From positions 1 to 40,640 of the forward strand of contig CAMMTN010000014.1 of NCBI GenBank assembly GCA_946499885.1: a DNA stretch of 40,640 bases. The letters are read 5' to 3'. Origin of the DNA: an uncultured Clostridium sp. GTDB taxonomy: Bacteria; Bacillota; Clostridia; TANB77; CAG-508. The notes under the pieces were generated by a model. It had not been told where the DNA came from and made no database searches. It saw nothing but the letters and a program-made list of their open reading frames with translations. This document shows, in pieces, positions 7,328 through 14,717 of the stretch (its first letter is position 1; every line of letters begins with the position of its first letter). Both the position numbers and the translations under genes were made by a program.

Positions 7328-8230
7328 GAATTTTCAATATAACGAAAAATTACAGAGTGGGAGAGAGGGGTAGTTTAAAAAATTAATAGTTTAAATATTT
7401 AAATAACTATAATAAAAATAAAAAACTATTTAAAACCTTCTACCAAAAATTCTATATAATAATTTTTACAAAACAAAATCATAAAAATTTAAAATTTAAA
7501 ATTTAAGATAAAATTTTTTATAAATTAATAAATTATAATAACTCAAATAAAATGTCAGAAAATTTTGTGCAAAGTTTAATTTATAAAAATTATATTTTAA
7601 AAACGAACAAAGATTTTTAATTTAAGTTTATAAAAATTTATATACTATAAATATAATTTTTTTGTTAGAACTAAATTCTTATAATAATTTGTACATAGAA
7701 AAATTTATATGCATTAAGCTCTAAATTCGTTTTTAAGGCATTTTTATATTAAAGTAGTATAATTACATATTTATAAAATAAGCATAAATATTATTATAGT
7801 TACAGTTTATTAAACAAAAATAGTAAAAATACTGTAAAATATACTGTTTATAGATATTATCTAAAAATGCTGAAAATGCCAAAATAAACGACGCACGAGA
7901 ATCGTTTTTAAGCCGTTTTTATTTTTTAGACATATAGTTTGTTGTCTGCAAAATAAGGTAAATAAACAGTTTTAAAGGATTTATAAATTTTTGATACAAA
8001 TTTAAGATTATAATGTTAATTATATAGAAAAAATATAAAGTAATATAATAAAAAATTATAACAATAAAAATTAAAGCACTAGAAACAAATTTAAGACAGT
8101 TTATTATATAAGTAATATAAGTTATTAAATAATAAGCTATAAAAGTGTTAAAGGAATATAAGTAAACAGTTATAGCAATAGTTAGAAGGACACCTGTAGA
8201 GGCAGTCCATATATTTTGGACCTATACCTT
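7328..8230. other. 900-base AT-rich stretch without genes
   Basis: No open frame with a ribosome site is present on either strand. The stretch is extremely AT-rich. It holds two similar segments around CGTTTTTAAG (7729 and 7903) and several scattered copies of ACAGTT(A/T) or its complement near 7803, 7850, 7967, 8095 and 8167. A small hairpin with GTCC and GGAC arms lies at about 8203-8220, just before the dif-like site. It could be a spacer at a replication terminus or an untranslated RNA; nothing specific is recognised. Confidence 0.6.
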
Positions 8231-8258
8231 ATTGCGCAAAACTTTGATTTTGTGCAAT
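8231..8258. other. dif-like site, left attachment site of the inovirus
   Basis: The arms ATTGCGCAAAA and TTTTGTGCAAT flank the centre CTTTGA, the 11-6-11 plan of Xer sites. By my alignment each arm matches the E. coli dif arms at 8 of 11 positions. Wider flanks extend the inverted repeat to 17 bp per arm. The centre and right arm recur exactly at 14331-14347, giving a 17-bp direct repeat that brackets the phage genes. Confidence 0.75.
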
Positions 8259-8342
8259 AAGGTATATTTTTTAATATGGGAATATATATTGATATTCCCT
8301 ACTTTTTATTAATAAGAACTTTTATAATAATTATATATCATA

Positions 8343-8600
8343 TTATCTAAAAAAATTCAATACTTTTTTTGAAACTTTTTTAGGTTTTTTCATTTGTATA
8401 GTAACATATTTTTCAAAATTTGTATCTAATTCAAGTAATCTCTCATATAAATAAAAAACATTTGTATATTTAAATTCCTGTTCTTCAGTATCTTTTTTAA
8501 TAGACCAAATGTTATTTAGATTTAAAACAAACAATTCTAAACCAGTTAAAATATAATTTATTTCTTCTTCATATAATTCGATGTTAATTTTTTTTAAAAT
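8343..8600 (-). CDS. Small inovirus protein with a probable non-standard start
   Basis: The frame has no ATG, GTG or good TTG near a ribosome site. It is open up to a GGGGGG site at 8607-8612; an ATT at 8598-8600 sits six bases from it and would give 85 residues. A TTG at 8534 would give only 63 residues and lacks a site. The product is helical with a basic end (KKPKKVSKKVLNFF). A consensus promoter lies upstream (8643-8671). It is divergent from the membrane protein gene at 8727, so a role in lysogeny control or copy control is possible. No family is recognised. Confidence 0.5.
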   Translation of the reverse strand: MLKKINIELYEEEINYILTGLELFVLNLNNIWSIKKDTEEQEFKYTNVFYLYERLLELDTNFEKYVTIQMKKPKKVSKKVLNFFR

Positions 8601-8642
8601 AATTATCCCCCCTATTTTATAATAAAAATATACATCAAATAT

Positions 8643-8703
8643 ATTATATCAAATTTATGTAAACATGTCAAAAATTGACAAAAAATTTAATTTATGATTA
8701 AAT
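8643..8703. promoter_or_regulatory. Divergent promoters sharing a palindrome
   Basis: Leftward: TTGACA (8671-8666), 17 bases, TATAAT (8648-8643), a perfect sigma-A promoter. Rightward: TTGACA (8675-8680), 17 bases, TTAAAT (8698-8703). The two -35 boxes form the palindrome TGTCAAAAATTGACA (8666-8680), which also contains a Spo0A-box-like core. This looks like a small operator switch. Confidence 0.7.
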
Positions 8704-8726
8704 ATATGACAAAAGGGGTGATTTTT

Positions 8727-8984
8727 ATGTATTCAGATTTAAAAGCATATTCATTACATATACAAATGTTAGAAATAATAAATATTATACTTTATTTTAT
8801 AATTATAGTAACAGGAACAATAATAGGATATATTATTTCTAAACAATTTATTATAGCATTTGTAGGATTTTTATTGGGTATATTAATTGGATATTTTATA
8901 TATGCAATAGGACAATTAAAAGCAGACCAACATAAAATGCAAATAGATATATATAGAGCAATAATAGAAAAAAAGAGTGAGTAA
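8727..8984 (+). CDS. Two-helix membrane protein of the inovirus
   Basis: ATG 8727 is preferred over the ATG at 8694 because AGGGGTGAT lies seven bases upstream. The 85-residue product has two membrane helices (IINIILYFIIIVTGTIIGYI and FIIAFVGFLLGILIGYFIYA) and a polar C-terminus. It is the only prophage gene on the plus strand and faces the rep gene tail to tail, 11 bases apart. An immunity or superinfection-exclusion role would fit a divergently expressed membrane protein of a prophage, but nothing in the sequence proves this. Confidence 0.65.
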   Translation: MYSDLKAYSLHIQMLEIINIILYFIIIVTGTIIGYIISKQFIIAFVGFLLGILIGYFIYAIGQLKADQHKMQIDIYRAIIEKKSE

Positions 8985-8995
8985 TCTCATTCTTT

Positions 8996-10033
8996 TTATA
9001 TCACTTCTTTCCATTCAAAAGGATTAAAATTAATTGTATTTTCTTCAAAATCAACATCTAATTTTTGTGAAAAATCAATACTAGCTTTTTTTAACTCTCT
9101 TATATTTGTATAATATACATTTTTAGAACTTCTTTTCTTTACTATATCAAGACCATCTAAAACAATGCTTAAATAAAAATTATATAATCTTCTACCTTTA
9201 GTCTTTCCATATAAATTTAATAATCTGTTTTCAACATCTTCCCTACTTCTAACTTTTTTTAAATCATTTTCATATAATTTTAATAACTTCATAAATTCAT
9301 CACACCAAACCTTTTTTAAATCATTATAAAATAAATTTCTAATCCTAATATATTTTTTACCAAATAAATTAAATAACTTCTTCTTTTTTATTTCTACTTC
9401 AAACCTAATAAAACCATTAATACAATTTAAATAATTTATTAAATTAAAATCAGTATTTTTAAATTTTTTTAAATCGTGTTTTTTAAACTCTGCGTACTTA
9501 TTATATATCTTTAATGTGGTAGATGTACCAGAAAAATAAATACCAGTTCCGCCATAATCACCATAATTTTTTAAAGTTCTTCTAGGATAATCGCACATAT
9601 GTAAATTTGAAAGATATTTTAATACATTTTCTTGCTTCTCCAAATCAAAACAAATTGCAACATCTACCCTATTAATAAACCAATGTTGTATAGAAGGTAG
9701 TTTTATTTTATAAGCATTTTCAGTAAATTTTATTAGATTATTACATATAGAATATAAGTTATAAAAACCATTATGGCTATTGTACCCCATAACTATTTTA
9801 TGATAACTTCCTTCAATTTCTATATAGTAACCATTACAAAAGTTATACTTTGAGCCATTATCTACCCTAACACTTAAACTACTATCATAAGAACCAATTA
9901 AATGGTCATTTATAATATTATAAAAAACTTCACCAGTACTAGTTTTATAGCTAGTTTTAATAATACTTTTGTCTTTTATTATATCATATGTATTTTTATT
10001 AATCATTGTATATATTTTAACTGTATCTATCAT
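8996..10033 (-). CDS. Phage replication initiation protein (rolling circle)
   Basis: The 345-residue protein shows RVDVAICFD (122-130), then GTGIYFSG and KIYNKYAEF (163-183) and a later FIRFEVEIKKK. These fit the Rep_trans/phage CRI family, which nicks the origin and starts rolling-circle replication of small plasmids and filamentous phages. ATG 10033 has an AAGGTGA site. The hairpin-rich region directly upstream (10053-10200) is the probable origin. It is the last large gene of the leftward phage transcription unit. I did not identify the catalytic tyrosine with certainty. Confidence 0.78.
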   Translation of the reverse strand: MIDTVKIYTMINKNTYDIIKDKSIIKTSYKTSTGEVFYNIINDHLIGSYDSSLSVRVDNGSKYNFCNGYYIEIEGSYHKIVMGYNSHNGFYNLYSICNNLIKFTENAYKIKLPSIQHWFINRVDVAICFDLEKQENVLKYLSNLHMCDYPRRTLKNYGDYGGTGIYFSGTSTTLKIYNKYAEFKKHDLKKFKNTDFNLINYLNCINGFIRFEVEIKKKKLFNLFGKKYIRIRNLFYNDLKKVWCDEFMKLLKLYENDLKKVRSREDVENRLLNLYGKTKGRRLYNFYLSIVLDGLDIVKKRSSKNVYYTNIRELKKASIDFSQKLDVDFEENTINFNPFEWKEVI

Positions 10034-10052
10034 AAACTCACCTTAAAAAATA

Positions 10053-10200
10053 TAGTTTGTACCAAATTTGGTACTGTCGGAGGGTGTTACTAAGAACCCT
10101 CCTTTCACTCAAGCGCCGTGAGGCTGTCTATTCCCTACGGGCTACCCAGCACTCAATTTTGCATTGCAAAATTTGAGTGCTATGTGCTAACGCACTTCAG
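10053..10200. other. Hairpin-rich, GC-richer region: probable phage origin
   Basis: It holds the 16-bp palindrome GTACCAAATTTGGTAC (10059-10074), a GGAGGGT/ACCCTCC hairpin (10079-10102), a small AGC/GCT hairpin (10112-10125), a 16-bp stem with one bulge (10148-10181) and a GTGC/GCAC hairpin (10184-10195). Base composition is clearly richer in G and C than its surroundings. It lies between coat genes and rep, as the intergenic region of Ff phages does. The exact nick site is not identified. Confidence 0.7.
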
Positions 10201-10208
10201 TAAAACAA

Positions 10209-10512
10209 TTATTTAATATTAATAAATGGTAGCTTTTTCAAAAACCACATAATAAATTTATATATATATTTAAAATTAATAATAAAAATAAGTAATGGTA
10301 TTAATATTTTTAATGTGAGAGGTCTTATAAAAAAACCAAATAAAGAGAGATTATCAAAAATTAAATTAAAAAATGTATTAATACTATTACTAATACTATC
10401 TGGAATTTGTGGTATGTTTATCCAACCGAAAAAGAAAATCTATAATTATATATAAACCATTTAATAAATTTTGTACTAAATCATTCCAATTAAAATTAAA
10501 GAAATCTATCAA
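10209..10512 (-). pseudogene. pVI-like minor coat protein, one frameshift
   Basis: A TTG start (10510-10512) overlaps the stop codon of the preceding gene and follows GAGGAGG. The frame begins LIDFFNFNWNDLVQNLLNG and is broken at a five-T run (10429-10433 on the minus strand). Removing one T restores FGWINIPQIPDSI, then FIRPLTLKILIPLLIFIINF, to a stop at 10209-10211, giving about 100 residues. The hydrophobic helices, the ending FLKKLPFINIK, the small size and the position after the adsorption protein suit the pVI-type minor coat protein that caps filamentous phages. The break may be a read error. Confidence 0.65.
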
Positions 10513-12312
10513 CGAAATACCTCCTCAAATGTCTTCTTGCATAACATTACAAAAAGAAAAATTAAAATAACATCAACAAGAACTAAATAAATATCATATA
10601 AAAAAGAGGATGTTGCAGAAATATTAACTGAATCTTTTAAATTATAACTGGTTTGATTTAATATAATAGTTTTTGTAAATGGATCTTTTAAAGTAGGAAT
10701 TGTTAAAACAGGTTCTTCTATAGTAATGTTTTGAACTCGACCAAAAATATTAATTATTAATTCAAAAGGATAAGTTAAAAAACCAAAATGTAATTTTGAC
10801 CAAGCAACCATCTTATCAGTAAATTTTTCAATATTATCAACATTATCAATTACAAATTGATTAATATCAACATAAATTGAGCCTTCAGTAGTATTTTTAT
10901 TTTCTATGTTATAAAATTGAAAAAAATAATTTCCATCAACATTAACATCTATATAAAAATAATATAAATCAACAATGTTTTCTTTAACACCTGTTTCATT
11001 ATCATAAAACGTATTCCCACTATCAATAGAATAATTATAAATATTTCTATTTTCTTGATATTCTCCATCTTCAAACTTTGTAGAACATTTAAGATTAATT
11101 ATTTCATTAAAAGAAAAAGGTTGTGTCCTAATTCTAACTGTAGTAGTATCAATATACTCTAAAAAAAGAACTGGAGTAGGGTTAAAATTGCCATCTTCAT
11201 CATAATTATCATAATATACATCTTCTCCCCACTGGTTTTTTATACCAATATTACTAATATTAAAAGTTTGATATGTAATTTCTTGAGTACTAAAATTTAA
11301 TATTTTAAATTTATATATTCCATTTACAACAATTTTAAATTGATATTGTGTAAAACTTTTCCCAATTTCTTCATCATAACCAGTAATTGAAAGTGGTGCA
11401 TAAAGATATTTTTCATCATAACCATAAGAAACATCTATATCATAATTATTTAAAAAATCATCACTAGCATTATATTCACCATTATAATAGTATTTATTAG
11501 ATAAAACATATATAGGCTCAGTAGTGTTTTCTGTAGTAGATAAATGTAAATTAAGAGAACCGAAATTCTTCATCAATTTCCGTACAATTAATGATAAAAA
11601 AATAAGTTTCATCAACAGAACTATCAGTTATTTTTATTGTATATGTACCATTTTTATAAATATTATAGTAATAAGCAAATTCAGAATTATCTGGAGAAGA
11701 AAATTCCCAATTTAAATTAAAAGTATTATCATTTTCATCAGTAATAGTAGCAGTTAAATAATCAAATCTTGAATAAGAAATATTTAAATTACTAATAACT
11801 TGATAAAAATTTTCATCTTCATAAAAATTTAAATCAAAATGAAAAGAGGCATTAAAAAGAATAGTAGTTCCATCATCACCATAAATATTATTGCTAGCAA
11901 ATAAAAAAGGCTGACAATCATAAAATTCATTTAAATAATCTTTAATGCCAGAATTATATTCCCACTTACCATTTTTATATAAATAACCATAAAAAGTACC
12001 GTATGTTTCTTGTGAAGGAATTTTGTAATAAATATAATTACCATTTTTTCCATTAGCTCCAGTTATAACAGCACCATTTATAAAACTACGTGGAATATAA
12101 AAAGCATAGGTTTTATTATAAGAACTATAAGCAACCATATACGGAAAAACTAAATACATATCTTCAGTTACACGCTCATCGACAGGCAAATCAGGCAAAG
12201 AAACAAGTTCTCCATCATGATAAACGTCAAAAGATGCTTTACTTTCATTTATATTTATAAATAATAATATAAAAAAAATAAAAAATAGTAATAAAAAAAG
12301 TTTTTTAAACAT
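10509..12312 (-). pseudogene. Adsorption (pIII-like) coat protein split by one frameshift
   Basis: The upstream frame (11551-12312) has an AAGGAG site and a signal peptide (LFLLLFFIFFILLFININ) but no anchor. The downstream frame (ending at 10509) has a C-terminal membrane helix (IYLVLVDVILIFLFVMLC) but no signal. They overlap at 11551-11600; deleting one T from a TTT gives EIDEEFGSLNLHLS and one protein of about 600 residues with signal and anchor, as expected for pIII. Three repeats with the pattern NG(T/I)Y-(T/K)-(I/F)KI, or DGNYFFQF for the third, lie across the break, which again argues for one polypeptide. It would be displayed at the virion tip and bind the host. Two overlapping separate genes are less likely. 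Confidence 0.72.
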
Positions 12313-12322
12313 ATAAATCTCC

Positions 12323-12487
12323 TTATAATTTAAAAGTTTTATCTAAAAAGATAAAAATAAATATGAAAATAATAATAAATGCAATTAATAATAAAATATT
12401 ATAAATATCATTATTTGTAATTAAACTGGTATCGACAAAAGAGTTATCAACAATATTTAAAGTATTAGTTAGTAAATCATTTTCCAT
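12323..12487 (-). CDS. 54-residue one-helix inovirus protein
   Basis: An AGGGGTGAT site lies eight bases before the ATG. A polar N-terminus is followed by a membrane helix (IYNILLLIAFIIIFIFIFIF) and a KTFKL tail. The ATG shares one base with the stop of the gene before it (TAATG), so the two are translationally coupled. The adsorption protein gene follows ten bases after its stop. The size and position are like the small minor coat proteins (pVII/pIX) of filamentous phages, but sequence identity cannot show this. Confidence 0.7.
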   Translation of the reverse strand: MENDLLTNTLNIVDNSFVDTSLITNNDIYNILLLIAFIIIFIFIFIFLDKTFKL

Positions 12488-12636
12488 TATTGAATATCAC
12501 CCCTAAATTTTTTAGGAATTGCTAAAGAAAAGAAGAAATTAATCATAACTTTAACAAGCCATAAAAATATTGATATTGGTATAGCAGTCTTTAATAAATC
12601 AATAAATATCAAAAAAATTTCACTATATTCAACCAC
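12487..12636 (-). CDS. 49-residue one-helix inovirus protein
   Basis: GTG start (12634-12636) with GAGGTGAT seven bases upstream. The product begins VEYSEIFLIFIDLL, has one membrane segment (AIPISIFLWLVKVMINFFFS) and a basic tail (IPKKFRGD). It overlaps the next gene by one base. It is probably a minor coat or assembly protein; no family is recognised by sequence. Confidence 0.65.
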   Translation of the reverse strand: MVEYSEIFLIFIDLLKTAIPISIFLWLVKVMINFFFSLAIPKKFRGDIQ

Positions 12637-12648
12637 AAAAATCACCTC

Positions 12649-13554
12649 TTATATAACATTTTTTTCTTTTAAAACTAAAGTGGAATTTTCATATAAAGAA
12701 CTACGAGAAACACCATTCCACTCATTTCTATATCTTTTCATTTTTTTATAAGTGTCATAAGACCTATATAATTCCACAGAATGAAACCAAAAAACTCTTT
12801 TTACAGTATCAAAACAAAGTTTTCCATCTTCTTCGTGTGATGTTTCACCATCTACAAGTCGATTATATTGAATAAATTTAAAAAAGTTTCTACAAATTAC
12901 AACTTCCTTTATTTGTTCTCTGAGAGGTTTCGCCATACGCATATAAACTTGAGATGTACCTACAATATGCTTACGTTGTTTTCTCTGTTGAGATACTTCA
13001 ACCATAACATCAATAGGTATGTTTTTACTTTCTAATGAATTAAATTCAAGATGTATTTCGTCAATAAAATAAATAATACCTTCTTCCCCATTTTCAAGTT
13101 CTTTTATACAATCTAAACCATTATACTCAATAACAATTCGACCAGAAAAACCAATAACTTCAAATTTCTCAATATTTGAATGTTGCTCACCTTCTATAAA
13201 ATAAGAAGTAACCCTTCTTACAAGCTGATTTCCTAAAATTGTATAATATTCAATGACATTTTTTTCAATTCCTTCATCTGTAATACTAAATCGCTGATAA
13301 AAACAATTAGTAGGAAAATCTTTTATTTCAACATTTGAACACAAAATACAATTTTCGTATTTATCAAGACATTTCGTTACATATTGAACAGCAGATAATG
13401 TTTTTCCACTTCCTTGAGAGCCACAAAAAACCATAAGTCCATCTGGTACAAAATAATGAGGATGTTCTTTTGCAAAATCAAGCCTATTTTTTATAACCTT
13501 AAAAAAATTTATAATATTTAAAGAACCTTTTAGAAGTTCTGTATCAATAGCCAT
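12649..13554 (-). CDS. Zot/pI-type phage assembly ATPase
   Basis: The 301-residue protein has Walker A GSQGSGKT at 45-52 and Walker B IIYFIDEIH at 160-168, followed by SQQRKQRKHIVGTSQ, an arrangement typical of the Zot family (gene I product of filamentous phages). This ATPase drives coat assembly at the membrane and is the marker gene of inoviruses. No clear membrane anchor is seen, which is shorter than in Gram-negative relatives; an adjacent one-helix protein may supply it. AAAGGAG precedes ATG 13554. The family name comes from a claimed toxin activity in Vibrio cholerae and does not imply toxicity here. Confidence 0.9.
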   Translation of the reverse strand: MAIDTELLKGSLNIINFFKVIKNRLDFAKEHPHYFVPDGLMVFCGSQGSGKTLSAVQYVTKCLDKYENCILCSNVEIKDFPTNCFYQRFSITDEGIEKNVIEYYTILGNQLVRRVTSYFIEGEQHSNIEKFEVIGFSGRIVIEYNGLDCIKELENGEEGIIYFIDEIHLEFNSLESKNIPIDVMVEVSQQRKQRKHIVGTSQVYMRMAKPLREQIKEVVICRNFFKFIQYNRLVDGETSHEEDGKLCFDTVKRVFWFHSVELYRSYDTYKKMKRYRNEWNGVSRSSLYENSTLVLKEKNVI

Positions 13555-13566
13555 AAATTTGCTCCT

Positions 13567-13704
13567 TTACATTAAATTTATAAATAAATGTATTAAAATA
13601 AATAATAATAAAATAATTAAAAAATGTTTTAATATTTTCGTAAATTTATAAAAATTTATAAAAACTTTTTTTATAAAACGGATAATAAAATAATAATATT
13701 TCAT
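13567..13704 (-). CDS. 45-residue basic membrane protein of the inovirus
   Basis: AAGGTGATTAT precedes the ATG at 13702-13704. The product has a Lys/Phe-rich N-terminal half (FIIRFIKKVFINFYKF) and a hydrophobic helix (HFLIILLLFILIHLFINL). It lies between the terminator of the major coat gene and the ATPase gene, which starts 13 bases after its stop. It is probably a minor structural or assembly protein; no family is recognised. Confidence 0.6.
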   Translation of the reverse strand: MKYYYFIIRFIKKVFINFYKFTKILKHFLIILLLFILIHLFINLM

Positions 13705-13723
13705 ATAATCACCTTAATTAAAA

Positions 13724-13746
13724 ATAGAGGCAAAAAATGCCTCTAT
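13724..13746 (-). terminator. Terminator after the major coat gene
   Basis: On the minus strand, ATAGAGGC pairs with GCCTCTAT across a seven-base loop, then a run of five T. Placed directly after the coat gene, it would favour abundant coat transcript over the genes downstream, as in Ff phages. Confidence 0.85.
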
Positions 13747-13748
13747 AA

Positions 13749-13940
13749 CTAAACTTTTAGTCTTCCTTTCATCGCATTTTTTACAACAGATATTAATTTT
13801 CTTATACCAAACCATGTTAGATAAAGGGCAATTCCACCGGCTAGTACAATACCAATTATTGTTGCAACATCTGCTGGAGAAATAGAAGAATTCAAAGTAG
13901 CGCCTACAGTATTTAAAGCTTCTGTTATTTCATTAGTCAT
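13749..13940 (-). CDS. Major coat protein (pVIII-like)
   Basis: The 63-residue protein has an acidic amphipathic N-terminus (NEITEALNTVG), a central apolar helix (VATIIGIVLAGGIALYLTWF) and a basic C-terminus (IRKLISVVKNAMKGRLKV). This acidic-apolar-basic order is the hallmark of filamentous phage coat proteins, where the basic end contacts DNA. No cleavable signal peptide is obvious. AAAGGAG precedes the ATG, and a strong terminator follows the gene. Position between the ssDNA-binding protein and the assembly genes agrees with the call. Confidence 0.85.
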   Translation of the reverse strand: MTNEITEALNTVGATLNSSISPADVATIIGIVLAGGIALYLTWFGIRKLISVVKNAMKGRLKV

Positions 13941-13978
13941 AGAAACTAACTCCTTTCATTTGTAAATTTTATATTATA

Positions 13979-14230
13979 TTATTTTAAAATAATATCAATT
14001 AAATCAACTCTCCAAGTATTATTATAAGTTAAACTAAATTTTACCAATAAATCTTGAAGTGGGTTAAATTTTATATTTATTATTTTATTAGATAGCTCAT
14101 CTTTAAAAGAAAAGAAAACTACTGGTGTCATATTACCATCTAATAAATTAAGTTTAATAAACTGTCCTTTTCCATCTTTTCTATTAATAACTTCGTAATT
14201 TAAAAATTTAAAATTATTTTGAATTTCCAT
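13979..14230 (-). CDS. Probable phage ssDNA-binding protein (pV-like)
   Basis: The 83-residue beta-rich protein (VINRKDGKGQFIKLNLLDG, then VVFFSFKDEL and WRVDLIDIIL) fits an OB-fold ssDNA-binding protein of the gene V type in size and pattern. Such proteins coat the viral single strand before packaging. It is the first gene of the leftward block, with AAGGAGG before the ATG, and is followed by the coat gene. A stem-loop with a T run (14260-14281) lies just upstream of its ribosome site. The function is inferred mainly from size, fold pattern and position. Confidence 0.62.
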   Translation of the reverse strand: MEIQNNFKFLNYEVINRKDGKGQFIKLNLLDGNMTPVVFFSFKDELSNKIINIKFNPLQDLLVKFSLTYNNTWRVDLIDIILK

Positions 14231-14259
14231 TAAAATTTTCCTCCTTAAAATAAAAAAAT

Positions 14260-14281
14260 AAGAACTTATATAAAAGTTCTT
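14260..14281 (-). terminator. Stem-loop terminator upstream of the ssDNA-binding gene
   Basis: AAGAACTT pairs with AAGTTCTT, followed on the minus strand by TATTTTTTTATTTT. In the circular phage it would end leftward transcripts that cross the attachment site; in the prophage it shields the phage genes from flanking transcription. Attenuation of the gene at 14230 is also possible. Confidence 0.7.
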
Positions 14282-14319
14282 ACTAAATGTATATTTTTAT
14301 TAATAATTTTGTTAATTAA

Positions 14320-14347
14320 TTGCCACATATCTTTGATTTTGTGCAAT
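14320..14347. other. Right attachment site of the inovirus (dif-like)
   Basis: The centre CTTTGA and right arm TTTTGTGCAAT are identical to the site at 8231. The left arm TTGCCACATAT is diverged and would be the phage-derived half. Swapping halves gives a nearly symmetric dif-like attB. About 50 bases beyond the core also resemble the left site, including a hairpin with GGGAA and TTCCC arms. Confidence 0.7.
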
Positions 14348-14475
14348 TACTTATGCTTTTAAATGTGGGAACTTATATTTATATTCCCTATCTATTAATA
14401 TAACATAATACTAATATTGACAAAACAATATACTTATGTAATAATACAATAAAATTGCTAAAAGGAGAAATTATA

Positions 14476-14710
14476 ATGTTTATATTAGCACTAATGATAA
14501 TAGTTTTAATAATATTAGCAATAATATTTAATAACAATACCCCTATTGAAGTAAAAAATATTAATTCTAATAATAATCTTCAAAAATATACAAGCAAAAA
14601 ATTCCATATTCAACCAAGCAGATATTCCGTTAATAAGGATTAAAGTAAGCGATAATTATAACTTTGAAGAATTAAAAGAAAAATTAGATAATTATTCTAA
14701 GCAATCTTAA
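14476..14710 (+). pseudogene. Small membrane protein gene, probable frameshift
   Basis: AAAAGGAG precedes ATG 14476. The first frame (stop at 14643) has a membrane helix (FILALMIIVLIILAIIF) and a polar tail. One fewer A in the six-A run near 14596-14602 would continue as NSIFNQADIPLIRIKVSDNY to a stop at 14710, giving 77 residues with an acidic helical end, which looks more natural than the early stop. A TTGACA (14415-14420) lies upstream. It lies between the prophage and rho; origin and function are unknown. Confidence 0.5.
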
Positions 14711-14717
14711 ACAATTA

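Larger units (their letters stand above)
8242..14330 (-). mobile_element. Inovirus (filamentous phage) prophage, about 6.1 kb
   Basis: Between the dif-like direct repeats lie, mostly on the minus strand, the hallmark genes of filamentous phages in the usual functional order: ssDNA-binding protein, major coat protein followed by a strong terminator, Zot/pI-type ATPase, small one-helix coat-type proteins, a large exported adsorption protein with a C-terminal anchor, a pVI-like protein, a hairpin-rich intergenic region and a replication initiator. The size matches the family (about 5-8 kb). There is no integrase inside, consistent with use of Xer recombinases supplied from outside. Two coat genes carry single-base frameshifts, so the prophage is either decaying or misread. 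Confidence 0.88.

Noticed and set aside
12649-13554. Zot as a toxin gene
   Set aside because: The family name is historical; the sequence and context indicate a phage assembly ATPase.
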